Origin: Hormoscilla sp. GUM202
GTDB taxonomy: Bacteria > Cyanobacteriota > Cyanobacteriia > Cyanobacteriales > Desertifilaceae
Assembly (NCBI GenBank): GCA_005518205.2
Contig: RFFC02000019.1
Span: 1 to 62,446, forward strand
Direction: 5' to 3'
Length of the DNA: 62,446 nt
The translations under genes were made by a program, and so were the position numbers. Each line of letters starts with the position of its first letter. Within the stretch, counting starts at the first letter, position 1. The notes beneath the pieces were generated by a model, which was not told where the DNA came from, did no database searches, and saw only the letters and a list, made by a program, of their open reading frames with translations. This document shows positions 23,305-33,440 of this stretch, piece by piece.

Positions 23305-26300
23305 TCAATTAAATTCAATGAAATCATCAGGATTAATCAGGGTCGAATCAATGCCCAGTAGGGTGGCCAGGGTTTCGTCTCCAATCTTAATCAAGGTATT
23401 TCGGCCCTGAGAGACGAAATTCAACTTGTCGGAACCCAAACCTACTGTTAGCCCGATTAAGTCGATGCCATCAGCAAAATCTTGGATGATATCCCCGCCA
23501 TCCTCGCCATCGCCCAGCGTCAGGACAAAAGTATCGGCGCCCTCTCCTCCGTGGAGAGTATCGTTTCCGATGCCACCAACGAGGAAATCGTTCCCATTTC
23601 CGCCTATGAGATAGTCGGCGCCCTCTCCTCCGTCGAGGGTATCGTTCCCAGATCCTCCGAAGAGGCGATCGTTCCCATTTTCGCCCATGAGAGAGTCGTT
23701 CCCAGATACTCCGTAGAGGCGATCGTCTCCATCTCCGCCCATGAGAGAGTCGTTCCCATCTCTGCCCATGAGAGAGTCGGCGCTCTCTCCTCCGTCGAGG
23801 GTATCGTTCCCAGATCCTCCGTCGAGGGTATCGTTCCCATTTCCGCCAACGAGGCGATCGTTCCCATTTTCGCCCATGAGAGAGTCGGCACCCTCTCCTC
23901 CGTCGAGGCGATCGTTTCCGATGCCGCCACTGAGGTTATCGTTCCCATTTTCGCCCATGAGATAGTCGGCACCCTCTCCTCCGTCGAGGGTATCGTTTCG
24001 ATTTCCGCCACGGAGGCCATCGTCTCCATTTTCGCCCATGAGATAGTCGGCGCCCTCTCCTCCGTGGAGGCGATCGTTTCCATCTCCGCCACTGAGGTTA
24101 TCGTCTCCATCTCCGCCTATGAGATAGTCGGCGCTCTCTCCTCCGTCGAGGGTATCGTCTCCATTTCCGCCACTGAGGACATCGTTCCCATTTTCGCCCA
24201 TGAGAGAGTCGTTCCCAGATACTCCGTAGAGGCGATCGTCTCCATCTCCGCCCATGAGAGAGTCGTTCCCATCTCTGCCCATGAGAGAGTCGGCGCTCTC
24301 TCCTCCGTCGAGGGTATCGTTCCCAGATCCTCCGTCGAGGGTATCGTTCCCATTTCCGCCAACGAGGCGATCGTTCCCATTTTCGCCCATGAGAGAGTCG
24401 GCACCCTCTCCTCCGTCGAGGCGATCGTTTCCGATGCCGCCACTGAGGTTATCGTTCCCATTTTCGCCCATGAGATAGTCGGCACCCTCTCCTCCGTCGA
24501 GGGTATCGTTTCGATTTCCGCCACGGAGGCCATCGTCTCCATTTTCGCCCATGAGATAGTCGGCGCCCTCTCCTCCGTGGAGGCGATCGTTTCCATCTCC
24601 GCCACTGAGGTTATCGTCTCCATCTCCGCCTATGAGATAGTCGGCGCTCTCTCCTCCGTCGAGGGTATCGTCTCCATTTCCGCCACTGAGGACATCGTTC
24701 CCATTTTCGCCCATGAGAGAGTCGTTCCCAGATACTCCGTAGAGGCGATCGTCTCCATCTCCGCCCATGAGAGAGTCGTTCCCATCTCTGCCCATGAGAG
24801 AGTCGGCGCTCTCTCCTCCGTCGAGGGTATCGTTCCCAGATCCTCCGTCGAGGGTATCGTTTCCATTTTCGCCACTGAGGCGATCGTCTCCATTTTCGCC
24901 CATGAGAGAGTCGGCACCCTCTCCTCCGTCGAGGCGATCGTTTCCGATGCCGCCACTGAGGTTATCGTTCCCATTTTCGCCCATGAGATAGTCGGCACCC
25001 TCTCCTCCGTCGAGGGTATCGTTTCGATTTCCGCCACGGAGGCCATCGTCTCCATTTTCGCCCATGAGATAGTCGGCGCCCTCTCCTCCGTGGAGGCGAT
25101 CGTTTCCATCTCCGCCACTGAGGTTATCGTCTCCATCTCCGCCTATGAGATAGTCGGCGCTCTCTCCTCCGTCGAGGGTATCGTCTCCATTTCCGCCACT
25201 GAGGACATCGTTCCCATTTTCGCCCATGAGAGAGTCGTTCCCAGATACTCCGTAGAGGCGATCGTCTCCATCTCCGCCCATGAGAGAGTCGTTCCCATCT
25301 CTGCCCATGAGAGAGTCGGCGCTCTCTCCTCCGTCGAGGGTATCGTTCCCAGATCCTCCGTCGAGGGTATCGTTTCCATCTCCGCCACTGAGGGTATCGT
25401 ACCCATTTTCGCCCATGAGAGAGTCGTTCCCAGATCCTCCGTAGAGGAGATCGTACCCATATCCTCCGTCGAGGGTATCGTTTCCATCTCTGCCACTGAG
25501 GGTATCGTCTCCGTCTCCGCCTATGAGATAGTCGTTCCCAGATCCTCCGAAGAGGCGATCGTTTCCTTGGCCACCAACGAGGGGGTCGTCCCCTTTGTTC
25601 GCCTCTTCGGTGATAGTTGCTGTTACTTGCTGGACGCCATCTTCTGTACCGTTAGTGACGCTGTCAATGTCAACTATAATGGTTTCGTCAGCTTCAACTA
25701 TGGCATCGTCATTTCCTGTCAGGGTAATACTTCCCGTTGTATTGCCCGCAGTTATTGTAATAGAACTGTCGGATGCCGTGTAGTCAGTGCCGCTACCTGT
25801 TGCAGTACCTGAAAAGGCCAAGTTAACAGTTACATCTTCCGTTGACTCGTTGGACAGAGTTGCAGTTACCGTTGCCACACCGCCATTTTCTGCCAAGGGA
25901 CTGTCAGACAAACTTAAACTAACAGTGGGTTGGGAGTCGTTATCATTGATATTGAGAGTAGTTGTACTCTGCGTTCCAATCTTGGCATTGCTGACTGTTG
26001 TCACGCTAAAATCAATGGTTTCCGCTGTTGGTTCGTAAATGGTATCTTCAAAAATAGGAACTTCAACAGTTTTGCTCTTTTCACCAGCACTAAAAACAAC
26101 TTTCAGTGGGAAGGAACTATTATTGTAATCTCTTCCACCTGTTGCAGTTCCACCTGTAATACTAACTTGTACTTCCGAAGTACCTGTGGTGTTGCTGCGA
26201 GTAAGAGTAACAACGTTTGTGGTGCCATCGCCTTCGCCGACAGAATAGGTAGCTTGGGAAAATTCTATAGTGGGAGGAATTACAGCCGCAACAGCCGCAT

Positions 26301-27672
26301 TCGCATCAATCAAACCATAGCCGCTATCGTCATCGTAGCCGGGAGCTCCCATATCAATGGCAGTTTTCTCCATAGCGGAATAAATTTCGCTGGGAGTCAA
26401 GCTACCCGAACCGCCAGCAGCTTCTAGCATCAAGGCTGCTACTGCTGCTGCATGGGGCGCTGCTGCTGAAGTCCCGAAGAAGTTCGGGAAGCTATCTGTA
26501 TCGTTAGGAATATCGTCGCCAAAGAAGGTGGTATTTGTCCCGTCTGGAGCCACAATATCAACATTCTGGCGGCTTTCTGGTTTAGCCAAACGGTTACCTG
26601 CTGTATCGAACAGAATGTCTATACCACCTGCGGAGGAAAATGAGTTTAATCTAGGTGGGTTGACACCAAATGCTGGTGTATTGAAATAAGCTGCGGCTCC
26701 GACAGAGGAAGCCCCAGCCGCGTTAGCATGACCGAAGCTGGTTGGGCTAGCAGTATTGTACTCGTTAATGGTGATGCCCCTGAATTCCACGTACTTCATT
26801 AGTCCGGGGTTGGGACCGCTAGCCTTGCCAATGACAATACTGAAGGACTCTGTTCCAAGGGAACCATCGTTTTCATATTTAAAGAGTTCAACTGGATCTC
26901 CACCTATATTGGATTTGATACTCCTAGCAACGATATTGTTTCCATTAGTCAAGAAGATGTCAAGATCGCTAGCCGAACCGCGACCATCGTTAAAGGAGTT
27001 AAATGGCTGATCCCACTGGAATGAAAAAGTAGCTGTAGTTCCAGTAGGCACTGTAATCGCTTGGCGAGGATCTGTTCCAGCACCAGGGTTGAAGTCATGC
27101 CACTCATAGGTTTTCCCGAACAAAGGTTGGGTGATGCCGCTAGGATTAAAAGCACTCTCATAGCTTCGACGAGCGCTGTTTCCAGCGGAGGAAAAGTAGG
27201 CGACGCCATTAGCAACGACTTCATCCACCGCTTGTGCGACCCGCCCATCTTGGAACATCGGTTCTTCAGGGTAGAGTACGTCATCTACAATTATATCTGC
27301 ACCCGCAGCAGCCAAAGCGCGGATACCTTTAGCAAAATCCTTTTCCCTCTCTACGCCTCTAGCTGTGTGGAAAACCAAGTCAGCACCAGGCGCAATGTCG
27401 TGGATCAGTTGCAACATGGCACGCCCTTCATCAGTATCGATACTGGGCTTAGTACCATCTTTCAGGACCTTAATTCCTGCTGGTAAGTCGCCGCTAGCAA
27501 TATCGTCTGATGCGTTGTTCCTGGCAGTAAGTGAAGTATTGTAACTATCTGAGAGTACGCCTATGGTAATGCCAGTGCCATCAACGCCAAATTTTTTCCG
27601 TGCCTCATCGGATTTCATGGCTTTGTTAGCTTGGCTTGTGGTTAACCCGACTTTGGTTGTTGGTTGATTCAT
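23305..27672 (-). CDS. Large secreted S53/S8-like serine protease with Calx-beta and RTX repeats
   Basis: The 1455-residue protein begins with a peptidase domain (~1-460) that looks like the S53-like group of subtilase-fold enzymes: Asp in IGVLSDSYN, Glu in DEGRAMLQLIHDIAPGADL, a FSSAGN segment, and the nucleophile in FGTSAAAPHAAAVAALM. There is no N-terminal signal peptide. Two Calx-beta-type domains follow (~475-590 and ~592-690), then about 660 residues of RTX nonapeptides (GGxGNDxL type) and a C-terminal tail (TLATLLGIDSTLI then NPDDFIEF) typical of type I secretion. It would be exported and folded by calcium. The RTX region contains a 171-residue module repeated about three times. Confidence 0.92.
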   Translation of the reverse strand: MNQPTTKVGLTTSQANKAMKSDEARKKFGVDGTGITIGVLSDSYNTSLTARNNASDDIASGDLPAGIKVLKDGTKPSIDTDEGRAMLQLIHDIAPGADLVFHTARGVEREKDFAKGIRALAAAGADIIVDDVLYPEEPMFQDGRVAQAVDEVVANGVAYFSSAGNSARRSYESAFNPSGITQPLFGKTYEWHDFNPGAGTDPRQAITVPTGTTATFSFQWDQPFNSFNDGRGSASDLDIFLTNGNNIVARSIKSNIGGDPVELFKYENDGSLGTESFSIVIGKASGPNPGLMKYVEFRGITINEYNTASPTSFGHANAAGASSVGAAAYFNTPAFGVNPPRLNSFSSAGGIDILFDTAGNRLAKPESRQNVDIVAPDGTNTTFFGDDIPNDTDSFPNFFGTSAAAPHAAAVAALMLEAAGGSGSLTPSEIYSAMEKTAIDMGAPGYDDDSGYGLIDANAAVAAVIPPTIEFSQATYSVGEGDGTTNVVTLTRSNTTGTSEVQVSITGGTATGGRDYNNSSFPLKVVFSAGEKSKTVEVPIFEDTIYEPTAETIDFSVTTVSNAKIGTQSTTTLNINDNDSQPTVSLSLSDSPLAENGGVATVTATLSNESTEDVTVNLAFSGTATGSGTDYTASDSSITITAGNTTGSITLTGNDDAIVEADETIIVDIDSVTNGTEDGVQQVTATITEEANKGDDPLVGGQGNDRLFGGSGNDYLIGGDGDDTLSGRDGNDTLDGGYGYDLLYGGSGNDSLMGENGYDTLSGGDGNDTLDGGSGNDTLDGGESADSLMGRDGNDSLMGGDGDDRLYGVSGNDSLMGENGNDVLSGGNGDDTLDGGESADYLIGGDGDDNLSGGDGNDRLHGGEGADYLMGENGDDGLRGGNRNDTLDGGEGADYLMGENGNDNLSGGIGNDRLDGGEGADSLMGENGDDRLSGENGNDTLDGGSGNDTLDGGESADSLMGRDGNDSLMGGDGDDRLYGVSGNDSLMGENGNDVLSGGNGDDTLDGGESADYLIGGDGDDNLSGGDGNDRLHGGEGADYLMGENGDDGLRGGNRNDTLDGGEGADYLMGENGNDNLSGGIGNDRLDGGEGADSLMGENGNDRLVGGNGNDTLDGGSGNDTLDGGESADSLMGRDGNDSLMGGDGDDRLYGVSGNDSLMGENGNDVLSGGNGDDTLDGGESADYLIGGDGDDNLSGGDGNDRLHGGEGADYLMGENGDDGLRGGNRNDTLDGGEGADYLMGENGNDNLSGGIGNDRLDGGEGADSLMGENGNDRLVGGNGNDTLDGGSGNDTLDGGESADSLMGRDGNDSLMGGDGDDRLYGVSGNDSLMGENGNDRLFGGSGNDTLDGGEGADYLIGGNGNDFLVGGIGNDTLHGGEGADTFVLTLGDGEDGGDIIQDFADGIDLIGLTVGLGSDKLNFVSQGRNTLIKIGDETLATLLGIDSTLINPDDFIEFN
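23690..25370 (-). repeat. 513-bp tandem repeats inside the RTX region
   Basis: The coding sequence repeats with an exact 513-bp period (171 codons, 19 nonapeptides) for just over three units. Corresponding points lie at 23604, 24117, 24630 and 25143. The units are almost identical at DNA level, so they are young or homogenised by conversion. The precise nonapeptide multiple keeps the beta-roll in register. Confidence 0.9.
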
Positions 27673-27776
27673 AAGACGACTCGGTACTTGGTTTACAATT
27701 TACTATAGCATGTTCTCGTCAGGCAGATCCTCAAATGCCTTCCCAGGTAGAGCCCGGGAAGGAGAGGAATAAGGTT

Positions 27777-29060
27777 TTACAGGCTGAAAGATTGCAGGTG
27801 CTCATTAATTGCCGAAGCAGTAGTACGGGTGGCATCTGGACTTACTGCACCCGAGATCAAAGCCTGATCTTGAAACCCGAGAGCATGGCGCATGAATAAA
27901 ATGCCATCAGTTAACGCTCCCGCAGTGCCATTGCCATCTACATCTAACATCATGTCCCCCACTTCATCCAAGTAGGTAACAATTTCCTCGGTATTGCGAG
28001 TGGCACCTTCACCTACAACACCTTCAGTCAAAGTTTCTCCCCTGAACCCGAAGAGATAACGTATGGCCACAAGGCCGTCAGTTAACGCATCTATAACTCC
28101 ATTGCCATCAATGTCCAGTGTAGGTGATGGTGGTGGAGTATGCAAGGTTAATGCAATTGAACTGGGGGCAAAGTTGCTATTTGCAGGCAGGTTGTCTGGG
28201 TTGGCACTAAAGTTGATCTGCGTCTCTTCAAAGCCTGGTAACGCTGTGAAGTTGGCCTTGTAAAGGGTAAGATTAGAATTGTTGGGCCATTTTCCTTCTT
28301 CATCTATCCAAGCTTGCAGGATGTATTTGTCTGTGTTGGGGTCGCCATCCAAACCCCCATTGGCGATCGGATCGTCTAAGACTTCACTTATAGGTTGCGC
28401 GCCCAAAGAGAAGCGCTCGGTCAAACCAGTGACTGGATCGAATGCTACTTGAGAACTGTCCCAATGCATGCCAAAGGCTATTCCTGTGGTGGGAGTTTCC
28501 GCAGGTTCAGTAGAGTAGTTGACATCAAAGCTGATGTTCGTGTTTGGTTCTACTGCTTCGGTCAGTTCAGAAGGAGTGATTTTCAGTTGAATGACTTCTG
28601 ACTGAGCAGAGGGTATGTCCTCCTCCGGAGTGTCCGGAGCGGTGGGTAACCAGATTATTGGCCTGTAAGTAGCTTCAGCAGATTTCAAGTTCTCCAGCTT
28701 CGCTAGTTCGCCGATCTTGCTTATCGGTATCGACCCATAAACTAGGCGACCATGGGCGCTCCCATCTAGCCCCAAGGCTTTGAACTCCGCTAACAATGCC
28801 TCCCCATCACCATCTTCTGCCCACGCTCGAATGTCCACATTATCGCCATAAACCTCAAGTATGCCGGCGTTTGCGAACGTGGGTGATTGTTCGGTTCCTT
28901 GAATAACGGCGTCTACGCCGTCTGCGCCAACTGCATAGATCCAAGCTAGTTCTTCGCCAACTTTGTCAATCAACTGTGAAATCTGACTATCCGTCAAATT
29001 AGTCAGATGCTCTGCAAAATCAAAGATAAATCCTTCTTTAATTTCAATTACTTGATCCAT
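27777..29060 (-). CDS. Dockerin-type repeat protein with cohesin-like domain
   Basis: The 427-residue protein has a short N-terminal helical segment (LTNLTDSQISQLIDKVGEEL), a domain with VYGDNVDIRAWAEDGDGEAL, a beta-sandwich of cohesin/cadherin type (~165-315; NISFDVNYSTEP, GFEETQINFSANPDNLP), and two C-terminal EF-hand-like dockerin repeats (LDIDGNGVIDALTDGLVAIR and MLDVDGNGTAGALTDGILFM). Dockerins bind calcium and cohesin modules. It lies 104 bp downstream of the protease on the same strand and may be co-secreted with it. There is no signal peptide or RTX tail. A truncated paralogue lies at 33285-33440. Confidence 0.8.
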   Translation of the reverse strand: MDQVIEIKEGFIFDFAEHLTNLTDSQISQLIDKVGEELAWIYAVGADGVDAVIQGTEQSPTFANAGILEVYGDNVDIRAWAEDGDGEALLAEFKALGLDGSAHGRLVYGSIPISKIGELAKLENLKSAEATYRPIIWLPTAPDTPEEDIPSAQSEVIQLKITPSELTEAVEPNTNISFDVNYSTEPAETPTTGIAFGMHWDSSQVAFDPVTGLTERFSLGAQPISEVLDDPIANGGLDGDPNTDKYILQAWIDEEGKWPNNSNLTLYKANFTALPGFEETQINFSANPDNLPANSNFAPSSIALTLHTPPPSPTLDIDGNGVIDALTDGLVAIRYLFGFRGETLTEGVVGEGATRNTEEIVTYLDEVGDMMLDVDGNGTAGALTDGILFMRHALGFQDQALISGAVSPDATRTTASAINEHLQSFSL

Positions 29061-29242
29061 AAGGCTCCTCCATTTTGGCTAATTTTGCTTTTCATCATTT
29101 CTGGGGTCGCCGGTTCCTTTTGGTGTTTCCACCGGTGGCTGGCCTGCCCTGCCCTATAAGTTGTCAGGATGGAATTCTGGCTTGTGAATCGGTCAATAGG
29201 CTTGTGACTCGGGTCATTTGACCTCGTTTGGTCCATTTATCT

Positions 29243-30656
29243 GGCTCTTCGGTACTTGGGTTGCTAAACTATTGCTAATTTTGAAAAGCTAATAAACATC
29301 TTAGCTCAAAATTTTCTATGTTACGAAAACAAAATCCGCACCGTTTAACTAACTTAATTTTTTGGTTAATACCTTCAACAATGCCATTAGTTGTTTTTTG
29401 CTCAAAATCTGCTGTTATCTCCACTAACCAGCGACGGATTGTTCCTTGACTTTTGGGAAATAATTCTGCTGATTGTTTCAACCATTCTGCTAAATTCAAT
29501 AAGCCATCAAACCAATTTATGCTCTCTTCAAATACTTTCCTAAAATTTTCTTTTAATTCATGCATCTTTTGCAGCTTCGGGAATTCTTTATTGACTTCTT
29601 CTAATTGGCTTTTTTGAGCTTCATTTAAATCATCGGAATTAGCAAGAAGGACATATTTACTGTGATGAAGCACCTTGAGTTTTGCAGTTTTTTTCTTCTT
29701 ATCATCCATGTTATTAACTTCTTTTTTTGTTTGCTTACGACCATTGTCTAATTCTTCTTGAACCTGGTTCATTACATGAAATCTATCAGCTACTACCTCG
29801 GCGTGAGGCATTAATTTTTCTACCAAAGTTTTATAGGGACGCCATAAATCAATGCTAACCTCTTCTATGCCTGATAACACGTCTATTCCCCAAGATAGCA
29901 ACACTTTTTCAATGGCTTCTTGGGTTCGATCGGGGACTAAAGCTAGAAGTTGACTATTGTCCAAATCTACTAATACCGCACAATAATTACCTTGTCCTTT
30001 TATCAGGCTAATTTCATCAATCCCCAATCGTTTTAAGTCTTGAGGTTTTTGACCTACCAAACTTTTTTTTAAATCTTTTAACATAGTTTCAATTTCTGAC
30101 TCACTTACCCCGGTTCTTTCGGCAACACTTTTAATATTACTATGTTTTACCTGATTCAATATATCGTCGGCAAGTCTTTTAGTATAGTTGCGTTTTGGTT
30201 CACAAAAATCCAAAGGCTCACTAAAAATTTTTAAACAATTTTCACATTTCATTTTTCGTTTATTTACCTGTAAATAAACATTTTGACCATTCATAGGCAA
30301 GTCTTTAATTAGATGTGAATAATAGGAGTGAATTTTCTGACTCATTTGACCGCAATGAGGGCAGGCTACTTCTGAAGTTAAACTCGCTACGGAGAGGATT
30401 TTTCCTAGAGATGTATCTTGTACGAAATGAGTAACTTTAACATCTGGGATGTTCAGAAAATCTGTTAGTAGTTTGAGTTGTCCTTTTGAAGCCATGATAA
30501 TTTTACCTCAGTTTTCACTTTGTCCTCAATTTCAGTAAAGCATTAAAAATGCCAGAAGTCAAGTACAGCAATATGTTTACTCTTCAAGTATAACAATTTT
30601 AGTTTAATTTGACGAGTATTTATTTGATAGTTTAGCAACTCAGGTACCGAAGAGCC
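29243..30656 (-). mobile_element. ISL3-family insertion sequence with 8-bp target duplication
   Basis: The 1414-bp element has inverted ends GGCTCTTCGGTACTTGGGTT / AACTCAGGTACCGAAGAGCC and is flanked by ATTTATCT on both sides (29235-29242, 30657-30664). The unoccupied target survives in the duplicated segment at about 33617-33626 (GTCCATTTATCTTAT). The intact transposase and exact duplication indicate a recent, probably still mobile element. Confidence 0.95.
29275..30495 (-). CDS. ISL3-family transposase
   Basis: The 406-residue protein has an N-terminal zinc finger (CPHCGQMSQKIHSYY, then CENCLKIFSEP), an HTH (SVAERTGVSESEIETML) and a DDE domain with LGIDEISLIKGQGNY, SIDLWRPYKTLVEKLMPHAE, VVADRFHVMNQVQEELD and a C-terminal Glu region TNGIVEGINQKIKLVKR. 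No frameshift. It catalyses cut-and-paste or copy movement of its own element. Base composition is more AT-rich than the neighbouring chromosomal genes, as expected for a mobile gene. Confidence 0.95.
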   Translation of the reverse strand: MASKGQLKLLTDFLNIPDVKVTHFVQDTSLGKILSVASLTSEVACPHCGQMSQKIHSYYSHLIKDLPMNGQNVYLQVNKRKMKCENCLKIFSEPLDFCEPKRNYTKRLADDILNQVKHSNIKSVAERTGVSESEIETMLKDLKKSLVGQKPQDLKRLGIDEISLIKGQGNYCAVLVDLDNSQLLALVPDRTQEAIEKVLLSWGIDVLSGIEEVSIDLWRPYKTLVEKLMPHAEVVADRFHVMNQVQEELDNGRKQTKKEVNNMDDKKKKTAKLKVLHHSKYVLLANSDDLNEAQKSQLEEVNKEFPKLQKMHELKENFRKVFEESINWFDGLLNLAEWLKQSAELFPKSQGTIRRWLVEITADFEQKTTNGIVEGINQKIKLVKRCGFCFRNIENFELRCLLAFQN

Positions 30657-30854
30657 ATTTATCTTAATCTTACACTATTTTATTTGATTTTACGTCCCCG
30701 ACAACCATTTTTGGTAAATTTAGGGGAACCAAAAAGGCTGAAAGCTTTGATTTTGCGTACTAGCTAGTATAAGTAACTTTTATCATCAAAGCCCAGAAAT
30801 ATCATGTATTCTCATCGATCCATTCACCCAGGCGCAGGCGCAGCAGGCAGATCC

Positions 30855-32939
30855 TCAAACATGCCTTCCCAGGCTGATCCCGGGATGCACGGGATGCGCT
30901 GTTAATGCTGCCTTAACCTGGGCAAACACACTCGGCCAGTCTCCCGGTTTTGCTTGACGAAATAGCCGCATTGTCGGATACCAGGGGCTATCGGATCGAT
31001 CTAGGAACCAGCGCCAGTCAGGAGAAAATGGTAGCAGCACCCAGACAGGTTTTCCTAAAGCACCTGCTAAATGGGCAACTGATGTATCTACAGAAATTAC
31101 TAAGTCTAATTGTGAGATAACAGCAGCCGTATCAGCGAAGTCATTCAAGTGCGTACTTAAATCCTGTATAGGTGTCCCATCCAGGATATCTGTATGTTCC
31201 TTTTGCAAACTATAAAGAGAAATCCCTGGGATCTGGGAAAGTTCCAGAAATAGGGACACTGGACAAGACCGCTTGCGAGCTGTAGGACGTGTAGGATCAC
31301 TAGCCCACATAATGCCGACCTTTACGATGCCATCGGGATGTCGTGCCGTTCGTAGTGCTCCACTGTACTTGACGGCGCCTTCCGCGTGCTTCTCTTCAGC
31401 GTACAAATAGGGTATTCGAGCCGGAATAGTTTCTATAGTCGTACCCAGGATGCGGGGAAGATTCATCAGGGGGACTTGCACGTCAAAGGCTGGTAATGGT
31501 TCGCCTTTGACTACCACCTCCTGAACGCCAGAGACCTTAGTTAACAAGCGCCTGAGAGCCGGATATGTTTCCAGAATTACTTTACCAGCACCCCGCTGGG
31601 CTACTAGGGGCGCATAACGAATGAACTGGATAACGTCCCCGTATCCCCAACGTTCCGTCTGTAAAAGAATAGTTTTTCCTGCCAGTGGCGAACCATCCCA
31701 AAGGGGTTTTCCCAAGCGTTCTAGCCTTCCTGGCGTCGGGCCGCTGCGCGAACCGAGGGTCTGTGGTTCCATGCGCCAGCGCCATTCACCTTCTATACAT
31801 CCTTGCTGAAAGTCCTGCAATAATAACAAGCACTCTCCCAGATTTACGTGGAACGTTATTCCATCTGGCTTTAAGGCAATAGCATGGCGGTAATAGCCGA
31901 TCGCCTCTTGTAATTTCAGTTGTTCTTGCAGGACAGCACCCAGGTTGTTGTAGGCCTCGGCAAGGTCTGGTTTCAGGGCGATCGCCTTTTGGTGGCATGC
32001 GATCGCCTCTGCTAACTTACCCTGCTTTCCCCAAGCGGTCCCCATCCTATTGTAAGCTTCTGGATCATCTGGTTTAATTGCCAGAGCCTGGCGATATTGT
32101 CCGATCGCCTCTGCTATTTTACCTTGCTTTTGCAGTATCACCCCCAGGTCGCAAATTGCGTCCAGATAGTTCGGCTTTAAGGCGATCGCCTGTTCATACT
32201 GCCTCGCCGCCTCTGCTAATTTCTCACATCGTAGATAGCATTTACCCAACTGATTGTAAAATTTCGCCTCTGGTTTAATGGCAATGGCTTTTTCATAATA
32301 GGCGATCGCCTCTTCTCTGCGGTTTTGCTCTTCCATAATTTTGGCTGCATTATAGTAAGCATCCGCACATTTGGGGTCAATGCCCCGAGTCTGTTCCTTT
32401 TCGTAGCAGGCGATCTCCTGTTGGTAATGAGCGAGCGCCTCTTGATAACGCTTTTCCTTCTTCAGCATCGCCGCCAATTTTTCAGGGGTCGCGCCACTCT
32501 GGTGAGACGATCCCCCTCGCTGGTCAGTCTCGTTCGCGTAGCGTGCGCGTAGCTCGATCGCCTCTAATCTTTTTCCCTGTTTTTCCAGGGCCCAAGCCAG
32601 GTTATTATAAGCATCAGGATAATCAGGCTTCACTGCGATCGCCTGTTTGTAGGCAGCGATCGCCTGTTCTATTTTCCCCTGTTCCCAGAAGCTAGCCCCC
32701 AGATTATTATAAGTTTCAGGCCAATCTGGCTTTATGGAGATCACCTGTTGGAAATAGCCGATCGCCCGATCGTATTCCTTCGTCTGATAAGCAATAATTC
32801 CCAGCATTTGCATAGCTTCTACTAATTCTGGCTGCTGGGAAAGCATCGCCAAATAAACAGCCCTCGCTTTATCCAGACGTCCGGCTTTGTAGTGACCCAA
32901 AGCCTCTTTTAATCGATCATTATCTGCTTGCTGTATCAT
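30855..32939 (-). CDS. TPR protein with glycosyltransferase-family-9-like C-terminus
   Basis: Start at ATG 32937-32939 (MIQQADNDRLKEALGHYKAG), where TPR homology begins; a frame extension to 33065 has no family match. About nine TPRs (consensus AIGYYRQAIALKPDxxEAYNNLG) span residues 10-400. The C-terminal ~300 residues resemble heptosyltransferase-like GT domains (LLQTERWGYGDVIQFIRYAP, VGIMWASDPTRPTARKRSC, VISVDTSVAHLAGALGKPVW). Such proteins are common in cyanobacteria and may glycosylate cell-surface targets. Around residues 172-180 the stretch ELRARYANETD is encoded by a copy of the dispersed palindrome (TTCGCGTAGCGTGCGCGTAG), an in-frame insertion between TPRs. Confidence 0.9.
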   Translation of the reverse strand: MIQQADNDRLKEALGHYKAGRLDKARAVYLAMLSQQPELVEAMQMLGIIAYQTKEYDRAIGYFQQVISIKPDWPETYNNLGASFWEQGKIEQAIAAYKQAIAVKPDYPDAYNNLAWALEKQGKRLEAIELRARYANETDQRGGSSHQSGATPEKLAAMLKKEKRYQEALAHYQQEIACYEKEQTRGIDPKCADAYYNAAKIMEEQNRREEAIAYYEKAIAIKPEAKFYNQLGKCYLRCEKLAEAARQYEQAIALKPNYLDAICDLGVILQKQGKIAEAIGQYRQALAIKPDDPEAYNRMGTAWGKQGKLAEAIACHQKAIALKPDLAEAYNNLGAVLQEQLKLQEAIGYYRHAIALKPDGITFHVNLGECLLLLQDFQQGCIEGEWRWRMEPQTLGSRSGPTPGRLERLGKPLWDGSPLAGKTILLQTERWGYGDVIQFIRYAPLVAQRGAGKVILETYPALRRLLTKVSGVQEVVVKGEPLPAFDVQVPLMNLPRILGTTIETIPARIPYLYAEEKHAEGAVKYSGALRTARHPDGIVKVGIMWASDPTRPTARKRSCPVSLFLELSQIPGISLYSLQKEHTDILDGTPIQDLSTHLNDFADTAAVISQLDLVISVDTSVAHLAGALGKPVWVLLPFSPDWRWFLDRSDSPWYPTMRLFRQAKPGDWPSVFAQVKAALTAHPVHPGISLGRHV

Positions 32940-33070
32940 TTTACAATAGTGCGGACAGTTTTTATACCCCAGAACCACGATATAGCAAGGGTTACGGCAT
33001 ACTGGCATCATTTTTTTCAAGGTCAGCCCCAGGGCTAACTTGTAAAAAATGGCGAGATCTCCCAAAGGCT

Positions 33071-33093
33071 GACGCTGTAAGCCTTACAGCGTC
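33071..33093. repeat. 11-bp perfect inverted repeat
   Basis: GACGCTGTAAG, one base, CTTACAGCGTC. It lies upstream of the TPR gene start on its 5' side. Confidence 0.6.
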
Positions 33094-33143
33094 GTTCCCC
33101 AAAGTGTCCGGAGTATTGATTTTAAGTACATGGAAAAAATTTA

Positions 33144-33234
33144 TTTCACACACTCTCTCGCGCTCGTCTCCATATCCGGAGCATGTCGGGCTATGTGCAA
33201 TTATTTTTGTCTAACTACTTACATGTATATAGCC
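33144..33234. repeat. 91-bp repeat, second copy
   Basis: Identical over 91 bp to 23163-23253 and in the same orientation; the right part again resembles the IS630-type terminal repeat. Flanking sequences differ, so it moved or was copied as a unit. Confidence 0.75.
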
Positions 33235-33284
33235 TATTCTCAACCCCGATCGATGGAAATTACCGGACTTTTTGGTTGTTGCTC

Positions 33285-33440
33285 TCACAACTCACCCGCT
33301 CCAGGCGATCCGGGAGCTAGTTCGTGGCCAACTTTGTCAATCAACAGTGAAATCTGACTATCCGTCAAATTCGTCTCCGCTGCCAGATACCCTGGCAAAT
33401 CAAAGATAGATCCTTCATCAAATTCAATTCCTTGATTCAT
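33285..33440 (-). pseudogene. N-terminal fragment of a dockerin-protein paralogue
   Basis: ATG 33438-33440 gives MNQGIEFDEGSIFDLPGYLA followed by NLTDSQISLLIDKVGHELA, matching the first 38 residues of the 27777-29060 protein, then ends after a few unrelated residues. The upstream ~200 bp are also shared with the region upstream of that gene. It is the broken end of a segmental duplication. Confidence 0.85.

Noticed and set aside
23482-25812. 776-codon open frame antisense to the RTX protease
   Set aside because: It mirrors the nonapeptide codons of the protease; its 'protein' is a monotonous repeat with no family features. Repetitive GC-biased codons keep the antisense frame open.
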